Source: Streptomyces graminofaciens (GTDB lineage: Bacteria; Actinomycetota; Actinomycetes; Streptomycetales; Streptomycetaceae). Taken from it: DNA of 64,000 nt. Every line of letters starts with the position of its first letter. Within the stretch, counting starts at the first letter, position 1. Positions 9,360-18,011 of this stretch are shown piece by piece. The position numbers and the translations under genes are program-made. Location of the stretch: assembly GCF_030294945.1 (NCBI RefSeq), contig NZ_AP018448.1, forward strand, positions 4,742,001-4,806,000. The letters run 5' to 3'. Below the pieces are notes generated by a model that was not told the origin of the DNA, did no database searches, and was given only the letters and a program-made list of their open reading frames with translations.

Positions 9360-11435
9360 GTGTTGAGACGCCAGTCCCACAGACACACCTCCCACACCAG
9401 CACCACCCGTTCGCGCACCGTCCAGCGGCGCGCGGCAGCCGGCGCACTCGTCGCCGTCACCGCCCTGTTGGCCGCGGCCGTCCAGTCGGGCGCCGCCACC
9501 GCCGCCCCGGAGAAGGCACCGTCGGCCGCGGGCAAGGCCGACCCCGGCGCACTTCCGGCCAAGCTCTCCCCCGCCCAGCGCGCCGAGCTGATACGCGAGG
9601 CGACCGCCACCCGGGCCGAGACCGCCGACGCGCTGAACCTCGGCGCCAAGGAGAAGCTCGTCGTCCGTGACGTGGTCAAGGACCGCGACGGCACCGTGCA
9701 CACCCGGTACGAGCGGACGTACCGGGGGCTGCCGGTCCTCGGCGGCGACCTGGTCGTCGAGACCTCCAAGGCCGGCCGGACCGAGGGTGTCGTCAAGGCC
9801 ACCAAGGCCACGATCAAGGTCGGTTCGCTGAAGCCGGCCATCGCCACCGCCAAGGCCGAGAAGCAGGCGCTCGGTGCCGCGAAGGCGGAGAAGGCCAAGA
9901 GCCCGGACGTCAACCGCGCGCCCCGCAAGGTGATCTGGGCCGCCGACGGCAAGCCGGCCCTGGCCTACGAGACGGTCGTCGGCGGCTTCCAGCACGACGG
10001 CACCCCGCAGGAGCTGCACGTCATCACCGACGCGCAGACCGGCAAGAAGCTGTACGCGTGGGAGGCGATCGAGACCGGCACCGGCAACACGGTGTACTCC
10101 GGCACGGTCGACCTCACCACCACGCAGTCGGGTTCGACGTACAACCTCACCGACGGCGCGCGCGGCAACCACAAGACGTACAACCTCAACCGCGGCACGT
10201 CCGGCACCGGCACGCTCTTCTCCGGCCCGGACGACGTCTGGGGCAACGGCACCGCCTCGAACGCGGAGTCGGCCGGCGCCGACGCCCACTACGGCGCCCA
10301 GCTGACCTGGGACTACTACAAGAACGTGCACGGCCGCAACGGCATCAAGGGCGACGGCGTCGGCGCCTACTCCCGGGTGCACTACGGCAACGCGTACGTC
10401 AACGCCTTCTGGTCCGACTCGTGCTTCTGCATGACGTACGGCGACGGCTCGGGCAACGCCAACCCGCTGACGTCGATCGACGTGGCCGCGCACGAGATGA
10501 CCCACGGGCTCACCTCCGCCACGGCCGGTCTCAACTACTCGGGCGAGTCCGGCGGTCTGAACGAGGCCACCTCGGACATCTTCGGCTCGACGGTCGAGTT
10601 CTACGCGAACAACTCCTCCGACGTCGGTGACTACCTCATCGGCGAGGAGATCAACATCAACGGCGACGGCACCCCGCTGCGCTACATGGACAAGCCGAGC
10701 AAGGACGGCTCGTCGAAGGACAGCTGGTACTCGGGCATCGGGTCCGTCGACGTCCACTACTCGTCCGGTCCCGCGAACCACTTCTTCTACCTGCTGAGCG
10801 AGGGCAGCGGCGCCAAGACCATCAACGGCGTCAGCTACAACTCGTCCACCTCGGACGGCCTCCCGGTGACGGGCATCGGCCGCGCCAAGGCCGAGCAGAT
10901 CTGGTTCAAGGCGCTCACCACCAAGTTCACCTCCACGACCAACTACGCGGGCGCCCGTACCGGCACCCTCGCGGTCGCCGGTGAGCTGTACGGCACCACG
11001 TCCGCCGAGTACAAGGCCGTACAGGACGCGTGGGCCGGCGTCGCGGTCGGTTCCCGCTCCGACGGCGGTGGCGGCGGCGGTGGCGGCACCTCCTTCGAGA
11101 ACGCCACCGACGTATCAATTCCGGACAACGGCGCGGCGGTCAACTCCTCGATCACGGTGACCGGGCGGACGGGCAACGCGCCGTCGAACCTCGCGGTGGC
11201 GGTCAACATCGTGCACACCTACATCGGTGACCTCCAGGTCCAGCTGATCGCCCCCGACGGCACGGCGTACACGCTGAAGGCGTACGGCACCGGCGGCAGC
11301 ACGGACAACATCAACACCACGTACACGGTGAACGCGTCCTCCGAAGTCGCCAACGGGACCTGGCAGTTGAGGGTTCAGGACAACGCGGCCCAGGACACCG
11401 GGTACATCAACAGCTGGAAGCTGACCTTCCCGTAG
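9360..11435 (+). CDS. Secreted M4 (thermolysin-like) metalloprotease with C-terminal P domain
   Basis: 691 residues. Order: signal peptide (basic start, then AAGALVAVTALLAAAVQSGAA), FTP/PepSY-type propeptide (~60-220), catalytic domain with the zinc motif HEMTH (~378-382) and third ligand Glu in GGLNEATSDIFG (~402), Gly-rich linker, then a proprotein-convertase P domain (~575-691, ending SWKLTFP). Exported zinc endopeptidase that matures by removing its propeptide. The ORF begins at GTG 9360, but AAGGAG (9351-9356) is better spaced from TTG 9363, so the true start may be one codon on. Its neighbour at 11748 is a paralogue without the P domain. The promoter blocks are shared by both genes, so co-regulation is likely. 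Confidence 0.93.
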   Translation: MLRRQSHRHTSHTSTTRSRTVQRRAAAGALVAVTALLAAAVQSGAATAAPEKAPSAAGKADPGALPAKLSPAQRAELIREATATRAETADALNLGAKEKLVVRDVVKDRDGTVHTRYERTYRGLPVLGGDLVVETSKAGRTEGVVKATKATIKVGSLKPAIATAKAEKQALGAAKAEKAKSPDVNRAPRKVIWAADGKPALAYETVVGGFQHDGTPQELHVITDAQTGKKLYAWEAIETGTGNTVYSGTVDLTTTQSGSTYNLTDGARGNHKTYNLNRGTSGTGTLFSGPDDVWGNGTASNAESAGADAHYGAQLTWDYYKNVHGRNGIKGDGVGAYSRVHYGNAYVNAFWSDSCFCMTYGDGSGNANPLTSIDVAAHEMTHGLTSATAGLNYSGESGGLNEATSDIFGSTVEFYANNSSDVGDYLIGEEININGDGTPLRYMDKPSKDGSSKDSWYSGIGSVDVHYSSGPANHFFYLLSEGSGAKTINGVSYNSSTSDGLPVTGIGRAKAEQIWFKALTTKFTSTTNYAGARTGTLAVAGELYGTTSAEYKAVQDAWAGVAVGSRSDGGGGGGGGTSFENATDVSIPDNGAAVNSSITVTGRTGNAPSNLAVAVNIVHTYIGDLQVQLIAPDGTAYTLKAYGTGGSTDNINTTYTVNASSEVANGTWQLRVQDNAAQDTGYINSWKLTFP

Positions 11436-11480
11436 GCCATGCCTGACCGGCCTCGGCCGGTCGTGGGAACGCGCGGCGAC

Positions 11481-11526
11481 AGGGCGCCGTCCCGGTGGAG
11501 CGACTCCCCGGGGCGGCGCCCTCTTT
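11481..11526 (+). terminator. Terminator after the first M4 protease
   Basis: AGGGCGCCGTCCC (11481-11493) pairs with GGGCGGCGCCCT (11511-11522) with one bulged base, followed by CTTT. The rest of the 312-base gap (11436-11747) holds only this hairpin and the promoter of the next gene. Confidence 0.75.
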
Positions 11527-11614
11527 ACCTTGCCCTGATGGCCGGTTGGTTGGCGCTTTACCACCTCCACGCGCGCGTTACGCGGCAGTAACAAAGCAAG
11601 AAGGTCGGTTTTCA

Positions 11615-11664
11615 GCCAACCTCCTTATGCCCTCCTGACATGTACGCGCCCCGGATGCCACTCT
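11615..11664 (+). promoter_or_regulatory. Promoter of the second M4 protease
   Basis: GCCAAC (11615), CTCCTGACA (11632) and TGCCACTCT (11656) repeat the block order and the 11- and 15-base spacings found before the first M4 gene, while intervening bases differ. Confidence 0.65.
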
Positions 11665-11747
11665 TCACCCAACCGCCGCACTCGTAACTTCAGATTCACC
11701 GGCCGGCCACCCCAACACCGACCGGTCTCCCCCACCAAGGAGCATGA

Positions 11748-13403
11748 GTGAGCCCGTTCTACGCGCGTCGCAAGCAGACCACCCTGGCCATCGCGACCGC
11801 GGTCGCCGCCGGTGCCCTGCTGACCGCCGGACTGACCACCGGCGCCACCGCGCAGCCCACCTCGGGCGCCCCGGAGCTCTCGGCCGCCCCGGTCTCGCTG
11901 ACCGCGGCCGCGCGCACCGCCCTCATCAAGGAGGCGGACGCCGACGCGGCGAAGACCGCCGACGCGATAGGCCTCGGTTCGAAGGAAGAGCTGGTCGTCA
12001 AGGACGTCGTCAAGGACGCCGACGGCACCGTGCACACGCGCTACGAGCGCACCTTCGGCGGACTCCCCGTCCTCGGCGGCGACCTGGTCGTCCACGAGAC
12101 GAAGGCCGGCGCCGTCAAGAGCGTCACCAAGGCGACCAAGAAGAGCATCAAGGTCACCGACCTGACCGCGGACGTCACCAAGGCCACCGCCGAGAAGCAG
12201 GCCCTCAAGGCCGCCAAGGCGGAGGGCTCCACCAAGTCCGCGGCCGACAAGGCCCCGCGCAAGGTCGTCTGGGCCGCGAGCGGCACCCCGACCCTCGCCT
12301 ACGAGACGGTCGTCGGCGGCTTCCAGCACGACGGCACCCCGCAGCAGCTGCACGTCATCACCGACGCGCAGAGCGGCAAGAAGCTGTACGAGTGGGAGGC
12401 CGTCCAGACCGGTACGGGCAACAGCCAGTACAGCGGCTCGGTGACCATCGGCACCTCGCTGTCCGGCTCGACGTACCAGCTGAACGACACCGGCCGCGGC
12501 AACCACAAGACGTACAACAAGGCCCGCAGCACCTCGTCCTCCGCCGGCACCCTCTTCACGGACGCCGACGACACGTGGGGCACGGGCGCGGCCTCCAGCT
12601 CCTCCACCTCGCAGACCGCGGCCGTGGACGCCCACTACGGCGCCCAGGTCACCTGGGACTTCTACAAGAACATCCTCGGCCGCAACGGCATCAAGAACAA
12701 CGGTGTCGCCGCCTACTCCCGCGTCCACTACGGCAACGCGTACGTCAACGCGTTCTGGGACGACAGCTGCTTCTGCATGACGTACGGCGACGGCGAGGGC
12801 AACACCAAGCCGCTGACCTCGATCGACGTGGCGGGCCACGAGATGACCCACGGCGTCACCTCGAACACCGCCGGGCTGAACTACTCCGGTGAGTCCGGCG
12901 GCCTGAACGAGGCCACCTCCGACATCTTCGGCACCGCGGTCGAGTTCTACGCGGGCAACTCCAAGGACGTCGGCGACTACCTCATCGGCGAGAAGATCGA
13001 CATCAACGGCGACGGCACCCCGCTGCGCTACATGGACAAGCCGAGCAAGGACGGCGCGTCGAAGGACAGCTGGTCGTCGACCCTGGGCAACCTGGACGTC
13101 CACTACTCCTCGGGCCCGGCGAACCACTTCTACTACCTCCTCTCCGAGGGCAGCGGCTCGAAGACGATCAACGGGGTGACCTACAACTCCCCGACGTCCA
13201 ACGGCGCCACGGTCACCGGCATCGGCCGCGACAAGGCCTCGCAGATCTGGTACAAGGCGCTCACCACGTACATGACGTCGACCACCAACTACAAGGGCGC
13301 CCGCACGGCGACCCTGAACGCGGCGTCGGCCCTGTACGGCTCCAGCAGCACGGAGTACGCGAGTGTGAACGCGGCCTGGGCCGCGGTGAACGTCACCGCG
13401 TGA
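11748..13403 (+). CDS. Secreted M4 (thermolysin-like) metalloprotease, no P domain
   Basis: 551 residues from GTG 11748, with AAGGAG at 11737-11742. Signal peptide (LAIATAVAAGALLTAGLTTG), FTP/PepSY-type propeptide, catalytic domain with HEMTH (~364-368) and GGLNEATSDIFG. Over the catalytic domain it is almost identical to the upstream protease (for example the shared block around RVHYGNAYVNAFW and GNSK/NSSDVGDYLIGE), but it ends shortly after the catalytic domain (AAWAAVNVTA). A tandem duplication followed by gain or loss of the P domain is the simplest history. Confidence 0.93.
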   Translation: MSPFYARRKQTTLAIATAVAAGALLTAGLTTGATAQPTSGAPELSAAPVSLTAAARTALIKEADADAAKTADAIGLGSKEELVVKDVVKDADGTVHTRYERTFGGLPVLGGDLVVHETKAGAVKSVTKATKKSIKVTDLTADVTKATAEKQALKAAKAEGSTKSAADKAPRKVVWAASGTPTLAYETVVGGFQHDGTPQQLHVITDAQSGKKLYEWEAVQTGTGNSQYSGSVTIGTSLSGSTYQLNDTGRGNHKTYNKARSTSSSAGTLFTDADDTWGTGAASSSSTSQTAAVDAHYGAQVTWDFYKNILGRNGIKNNGVAAYSRVHYGNAYVNAFWDDSCFCMTYGDGEGNTKPLTSIDVAGHEMTHGVTSNTAGLNYSGESGGLNEATSDIFGTAVEFYAGNSKDVGDYLIGEKIDINGDGTPLRYMDKPSKDGASKDSWSSTLGNLDVHYSSGPANHFYYLLSEGSGSKTINGVTYNSPTSNGATVTGIGRDKASQIWYKALTTYMTSTTNYKGARTATLNAASALYGSSSTEYASVNAAWAAVNVTA

Positions 13404-13426
13404 CGCTGAGCTAGGCAAAGCACTGG

Positions 13427-13463
13427 GGCGGTACCCGGAGAGAAGGCGACTCCGGGTACCGCC
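13427..13463 (+). terminator. Terminator after the second M4 protease
   Basis: Perfect 14-bp stem GGCGGTACCCGGAG / CTCCGGGTACCGCC with a 9-base loop, 24 bases after the stop codon. Confidence 0.85.
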
Positions 13464-13478
13464 TTACGCTTTGGCCCC

Positions 13479-14000
13479 ATGCCCCACTCAGACATCTCCG
13501 GTTACACCTACACGGACGTGGGAGCGACCCGCGAGGGCCGCACCCCACCCGGCTTCCACCCCCTCCATGTCCGCACCCGCCTCGGCGAGGGCGTGGAGGT
13601 CTTCCAACGCGCCGCCCAGGCGGTCTTCACCTGGGAGATGCACCGCGCGATGGGCGTGGGCATACGCACGGAGGCGATGGAGGCCGCCCCGGGCGTCGAC
13701 CTCACGGTCTCCCTGGGCGGAGTGATAAAGGCCCCCTGCCGTGTCGTCTGGACACTCGACGACCCCCGCCGCAAGGGCTGGGCCTACGGCACCCTCCCCG
13801 GCCACCCCGAATGCGGCGAGGAGGCGTTCGTGGTGGACCGCACGGGGGATGGGACCGTGTGGCTCACCGTCTCGGCCTTCAGCCGGCCCGCCAAGTGGTA
13901 CGCCCGGGCGGGCGGGGCGGCGACGAGGGGGTTGCAGCATGCTTATGCGCGGCGGTGTGGGGTGGTGTTGCGGAGGTTGAGCGGGGACCCGAACGAGTGA
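13479..14000 (+). CDS. DUF1990 family protein
   Basis: 173 residues. The start MPHSDISGYTYTDVGATR and the ...RAAQAVFTWEMHRAMGVGI... and GTLPGHPECGEEAFVV segments follow the DUF1990 pattern (YTEVG, W..HR.AG, H.E.GEE.F.V). The family has an SRPBCC-like fold and its biochemical role is not established. No signal peptide or membrane segment. ATG 13479 is preceded by the terminator of the protease gene, so it should have its own promoter in the short 13464-13478 region or read through. Confidence 0.82.
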   Translation: MPHSDISGYTYTDVGATREGRTPPGFHPLHVRTRLGEGVEVFQRAAQAVFTWEMHRAMGVGIRTEAMEAAPGVDLTVSLGGVIKAPCRVVWTLDDPRRKGWAYGTLPGHPECGEEAFVVDRTGDGTVWLTVSAFSRPAKWYARAGGAATRGLQHAYARRCGVVLRRLSGDPNE

Positions 14001-14029
14001 ACTCCGTCGCAACGGGCTGTGACTTTTTG

Positions 14030-14049
14030 TGTCTAACTACACTTAGACA
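14030..14049 (+). promoter_or_regulatory. Perfect inverted repeat TGTCTAA-N6-TTAGACA before the ATPase gene
   Basis: A 7-bp perfect palindrome with a six-base centre (CTACAC), 36 bases upstream of the likely start codon. Its size and AT-rich character in a GC-rich genome suit a dimeric repressor operator. The regulator is not in view. Confidence 0.5.
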
Positions 14050-14084
14050 GAATCCGCCATAGTCGATCTGCAGGAGTGCCTCCT

Positions 14085-15605
14085 ATGGGAGAACACGAGG
14101 CTGGGTACCAACCTCAGCCGTCAAAGCCCGGCAGAGTCGTCGATCGCGATCGAGAATGGGCGCTGCTCACGGATTTCCTCAGCGACCCATCACCCGAGAT
14201 GCGGCTCGGCATCATGTCCGGCCGACGACGCCACGGCAAGTCGTACCTCCTCCGGGCCTTGTGCAAGGAGTACGGCGGCCTCTACATCACCGCGGTCAGG
14301 GAGGAAGGCCGCCTCCCGGCTCTGCGACGCTTCAGCGAGGCGATCGCCGCACATGCGGGCCTGCGCCCCGGCACCCTGAATCTGCCGGACTGGCGAGAGG
14401 TTCTCACCAATGCCCTGGACGTGGCGGCCCGGAGCTCCACAACGGCCCTCCTGATCATCGACGAACTCCCGTATCTGCTCCAGCACTCCCCCGAACTGCC
14501 GGGCCTGCTCCAGCTCCTCTACGACGAGCACCAGTGGGACGACGGCGTGGGCGCGCGAGTCATTCTGTGCGGATCGGCGATGAGCGTCATGCACGAGCTG
14601 CTGTCGGGCACGAAACCGCTGCGCGGACGCGCTGTCATCGACCTGCGCCTGGGCGCCTTCGATTTCCGTACAAGCAAGGACTTCTGGCAAATCGACGACC
14701 CGCTCACGGCGCTCCGCGTCCACGCGGTCCTGGGCGGTGCCGCCGGCTACCGCTCTCTCGCCGGTCGCCCAAGTCCCAACGCGGGCTTCGACGAATGGAT
14801 CACGCGGACGCTCCTCGACCCGGGCCGGGCGGTCTACTCTCCCGCGGAGACCGAGTACCTCCTACGTGAGGACCCCCGCATCACCCAACACACGTTGTAC
14901 TACGACATCCTCTCGGCCATCGCGCAGGGCGCCAGCACCCCCAGCAAGATCGGCGCCGCGCTCGGCCGTCAGCGCAACGCCGTCACGCACCCGCTGGATG
15001 TCCTGGACTCAACGGGCTACATCCACCGCGAACAGGACATCCTCCGCACCCGCCACCCCGTCATCACTCTCACGGACCCGGTGATCCGTTTCAACCAGCT
15101 CATCACACTCCCCCAGGCGGCAGCCGTGGAGGAGGGCAACGCGGAGGAGATCTGGCAGACCTCCCTGCCCACGTTCAACTCCAAGATCCTGGGCCCCCAC
15201 TTCGAGGAACTCGCCCGCACCTGGACCCGCCGCTACGCCCACGCCGTACTCCCGGGCGGCCTCCCCGGCCCCGTCGGCACAACAGAGGTCCCCGACCCCG
15301 CCGCCCGCACCAAACACGAGGTGGACGTCATCGCCCTGGCCCTCGGTGAACGCCCACAGTCCCCGCGGGCCCGGATCGCACTGCTGGGCGAAGCCAAGGC
15401 TACGGCGGCGCGGCGGGGGATGGGGGACCTACAGCGGCTGGAGCGGATCAGGGAGTTGCTGGCCGGTCAGGGGTACGACACGAGTGGGGTGACTCTGGCG
15501 TTGTTCTCGTTGTACGGGTTCCATGCGGACGTGACGGAACTCGCCAAGAAACGCCAGGATGTTCTCCTGATCGACCTGAGCACGTTGTACGGGGTCGACG
15601 CCTGA
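14085..15605 (+). CDS. AAA+ family ATPase with C-terminal DUF234-like nuclease-fold domain
   Basis: 506 residues. ATG 14085 is chosen over GTG 14076 because AGGAG (14072-14076) is spaced 8 bases before it. Walker A is GRRRHGKSYLL (residue ~50), Walker B is ALLIIDELPYLL (~125); a winged-helix part follows (TPSKIGAALGRQRNAVTHPLDVL, in two parts at ~290). The C-terminal domain has FEELARTWTRR, then EVDVIALALG and LLGEAKAT, the acidic/E-x-K pattern of the PD-(D/E)xK fold seen in DUF234 proteins. Such ATPases are widespread in archaea and bacteria and poorly characterised; links to toxins or restriction have been proposed. Flanked downstream by mobile DNA. Confidence 0.78.
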   Translation: MGEHEAGYQPQPSKPGRVVDRDREWALLTDFLSDPSPEMRLGIMSGRRRHGKSYLLRALCKEYGGLYITAVREEGRLPALRRFSEAIAAHAGLRPGTLNLPDWREVLTNALDVAARSSTTALLIIDELPYLLQHSPELPGLLQLLYDEHQWDDGVGARVILCGSAMSVMHELLSGTKPLRGRAVIDLRLGAFDFRTSKDFWQIDDPLTALRVHAVLGGAAGYRSLAGRPSPNAGFDEWITRTLLDPGRAVYSPAETEYLLREDPRITQHTLYYDILSAIAQGASTPSKIGAALGRQRNAVTHPLDVLDSTGYIHREQDILRTRHPVITLTDPVIRFNQLITLPQAAAVEEGNAEEIWQTSLPTFNSKILGPHFEELARTWTRRYAHAVLPGGLPGPVGTTEVPDPAARTKHEVDVIALALGERPQSPRARIALLGEAKATAARRGMGDLQRLERIRELLAGQGYDTSGVTLALFSLYGFHADVTELAKKRQDVLLIDLSTLYGVDA

Positions 15606-15727
15606 GCAGGGATCGAAACGCCCTGAGAGGTCCACTGGCCGGGTACCGTCTGAGTGTTGCCGCAAAAAGGAATACGCCGGGGCATGGAACACCGAGGAAC
15701 TCACCGGCACGCACATCGCACGGGTCC

Positions 15728-15874
15728 GTAGAAGATGGCGTTCATCAGGGTGCACAGGTCGTGGGTGGGTTTGCGGATGCCGTTGCGGGCCTGGCGCCAG
15801 GCTTCCAGGGTGGGGCGGATGAGTTCCCAGCGGGCGTCGGACAGGTCACTGGGATAGGGCCGGGAGGGCTGCAT
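15728..15874 (-). pseudogene. IS5-family transposase, N-terminal remnant
   Basis: On the minus strand, ATG 15874 opens MQPSRPYPSDLSDARWELI and continues to HDLCTLMNAIFY, the conserved N-terminus (DUF4096-like) of IS5-family transposases. The similarity stops at 15728, and nothing of the catalytic domain follows. The rest of the 15606-16055 stretch shows no gene; it is IS debris marking the left edge of the genomic island. Confidence 0.75.
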
Positions 15875-16197
15875 GGTGCTTCGATATCGGGCGTTGTGCG
15901 GGGTGGCCGGGACTTCGGGGCGCGAATTCCTATCTAAGTGCGTTGTGGCAAAGGGAGTCCCTGTTCGGTGAGCAGGGGCTTCTTCGTGTGCGGGGCATGA
16001 TCGCGACGGGGTAGGGGCAGGCAGCGGACGGCTTGTTGTGGATCGGAGGAGGATGGCGTCCCTCGTCGTGGTGTAGCCGATCACGGTTAGGGAGTGCGCC
16101 GGGGGCGTGTGCCGATGGGCTTTCGCTCCCTGCCCGCAAGGTGGGCCATCGTGCAACTCTCCGTAGTGAACGGGCAGTTCAACGCAGGAGGTGCAGG

Positions 16198-17474
16198 ATG
16201 GCCCTGTCTCAGCATGACTTACTCCGGCTGCTTGAGTCACTACGTTCGGCGGACGGGCTCGAATCGTCCGCAGCGTGGCTGAGCGGATGCTCCAGGAGCT
16301 GATCGAGGCCGAGGCCACTGCCCGGATCGGCGCGGAATGGAACGAGCACAGCGACACGCGCACCGGGCTTCGCAACGGCCACCGCGACAAGACGCTCAGC
16401 ACCCAGGCTGGCGACCTGGACCTCGCGATCCCCAAGTTGCGGTCGGGGAACTTCTTCCCCGCGCTGCTGGAGCGGCGCCGCCGCATCGACCAGGCCCTGT
16501 ATGCGGTCATTATCGAGGCCTACGTCCACGGTGTGTCCACGCGGTCGGTCGACGACCTGGTCAAGGCCCTCGGCGCGGAGACCGGGATATCCAAGAGCGA
16601 GGTCTCGCGGATCTGCCAGGACCTGGACGGCCAGCTGACCGCGTTCCGTGCCCGGCCACTGGACCACGTCCGCTTCCCGTACGTCTATCTGGACGCGACC
16701 TACTGCAAGGCGCGGGTCGAGCACCAGATCGTGTCCCGGGCCGTGGTGATCGCCACCGGGATCACCGAGGAGGGCGGGCGGGAGGTGCTGGGCGATGGGG
16801 GTCCCGCCGCTCGAGCGAAGTCGAGAGTGGGGGAGGTCGGCGACAGTGAGACCGAGGTGTTCTGGACCGAGTTCCTGCGTCACCTGCGCGAACGCGGTCT
16901 GACCGGGGTCCGGCTCGTCATCGGCGACCACCACTTGGGACTGGTCAAAGCCATCCGCAAGGTCATGCTCGGGGCCGCCTACCAGCGCTGCAGGGTCCAC
17001 TTCCTGCGCAACGTGTTCAGCGTGATCAACAAGGAAGCCGCCGAGATGGCCGCCGCCACGATCCGCACGATCTTCGCCCAGCCCACCGCCGACGCGGTCC
17101 GCACCCAGCTCGACACCGTCGCCGACATGCTCGGCACACAGTTCCCCAAGGTCAAAGACATGCTGCTGGAGACGAAGGACGACCTGACCGCCTTCGCCGC
17201 CTTCCCCGAGCGACATTGGAAAAAGATCCAGTCCACCAACCCGCTGGAGCGGATCAACCGCGAGGTCAAGCGCCGCACCGACGTCGTCCAGGTCTTCCCC
17301 AACGACGACGCGCTCCTGCGGCTGGTCACCGCCGTGCTCTTCGAACTGCACGACGAATGGATCGCCTTCCCCCGCCGCTACCTGCCCGAAGGCAGCATGG
17401 ACCAGCTCTACCCCGCCCAGCGCCCCGAAAGCGCCCCCGCACTACCCAACACCACCAACACGACCGCCGGATGA
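16198..17474 (+). pseudogene. IS256 (mutator-type) transposase, frameshifted
   Basis: A good ribosome site (GCAGGAGGTGCAGG) precedes ATG 16198, which reads MALSQHDLLRLLESLRSADG. One base is missing near 16264: the expected frame resumes as IVRSVAERM from 16263 and stays open to 17474. The DDE residues are visible in YVYLDATYCKA, VIGDHHLGL and STNPLERINREV, and the CRVHFLRN block is present. A 36-bp in-frame insertion of a Streptomyces palindromic repeat lies between EVLG and VGDSETE. Unless programmed frameshifting occurs, the enzyme is inactive or made only as a short N-terminally truncated form from GTG 16275. Confidence 0.8.
16796..16835 (+). repeat. Streptomyces palindromic repeat inserted in the transposase
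   Basis: TGGGGGTCCCGCCGCTCGAG and CGAAGTCGAGAGTGGGGGAG, read continuously. This GC-rich element, with its CTCGAGCGAAG-TCGAGAG centre, is common in Streptomyces intergenic DNA. Here it lies inside a coding region, adds about 12 residues (DGGPAARAKSRVGE replacing ~2) and keeps the frame. Confidence 0.75.
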
Positions 17475-17499
17475 TCGCCTACACCACGAGAAGGGACAC

Positions 17500-17875
17500 G
17501 ACCCAAGACAAGGAACGCGAAACGGCAGGGCCAGGCTGGAGAGACAGCGGCCTCGTCTTCACCACACCCGCTGGCAGGCCTCTCGACCCGGCCAACCTCA
17601 CCCGCCGCTTCTGCACCTTCCTCGACCGGGCCGGACTCCGACGCATCCGCTTCCACGACCTCCGCCACTCAACCGCAACCCTGCTCCTGGAACAGGGCGT
17701 CGACCTCGTCATCATCAAGGAACTACTCGGCCACGCCCACATCGGCGTCACCGCGGGCGTCTATACCCACGTCAGACTTCGCCTCCAACGCCAAGCCATC
17801 GACAGCCTGAACAACGCCCTGAACGGCATCGAGGAACCGCCTGACGATCCACCTGCCGCAGCACTCGTCCACTGA
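17500..17875 (+). pseudogene. Integrase C-terminal remnant of element 0
   Basis: From the IS256 end the frame reads DKERETAGPGWRDSGLVFTTP and on to RIRFHDLRHSTATLL, LLGHAHIGVT and GVYTHVRLRLQ. These align residue for residue with the last third of the two complete integrases at 23251 and 33604 (HxLRH, LLGHxxI and the nucleophilic Tyr are kept). The N-terminal ~325 residues are missing. As in the intact elements, the gene is followed by paired TTGCCGTCA motifs, a terminator, and an opposing immunity-toxin cassette. It is therefore the right end of an older, dead element of the same family. Confidence 0.88.
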
Positions 17876-17877
17876 CG

Positions 17878-17898
17878 TTGCCGTCAGCGTTGCCGTCA
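17878..17898 (+). repeat. Paired integrase arm-type motifs, right end of element 0
   Basis: TTGCCGTCA at 17878-17886 and again at 17890-17898, immediately after the integrase remnant stop codon. Equivalent pairs lie at both ends of the two intact elements. Confidence 0.65.
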
Positions 17899-17905
17899 AA
17901 CGCCC

Positions 17906-17943
17906 GGGAGCCCCCGCCGATTATCGAATCGGCGGGGGCTCCC
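17906..17943 (+). terminator. Terminator after the integrase remnant
   Basis: Perfect 15-bp stem GGGAGCCCCCGCCGA / TCGGCGGGGGCTCCC, 8-base loop. Lies between convergent genes. Confidence 0.85.
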
Positions 17944-18011
17944 AACTTACGCCCGAGTGAACTCAGAATTCCTCGATAATTTACTCTTCGGGGCGCCGAG
18001 GACGTTGACCC

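Larger units (their letters stand above)
16056..17499 (+). mobile_element. IS256-family insertion sequence
   Basis: Terminal inverted repeats of about 28 bp, 24 matching: left 16056-16083 (core CGTGGTGTAGCCGATCA), right 17472-17499 (core TGATCGCCTACACCACG). Length ~1.44 kb is usual for the family. It encloses one transposase gene, frameshifted. Its right end abuts the middle of a tyrosine recombinase gene, so it (or a deletion it caused) removed the N-terminal part of that integrase. I could not identify a target duplication. Confidence 0.75.

Noticed and set aside
15701..16510. 269-codon minus-strand frame as a complete gene
   Set aside because: Only its last ~49 codons before 15728 resemble a protein family (IS5 transposase N-terminus). 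The rest overlaps IS256 antisense.
17878..17898. TTGCCGTCA repeats considered as the actual attachment cores
   Set aside because: They are only 9 bp and imperfect, whereas the 21-bp core is identical in three places and marks exactly where Rhs coding sequence switches to element DNA. The repeats fit arm-type sites better.
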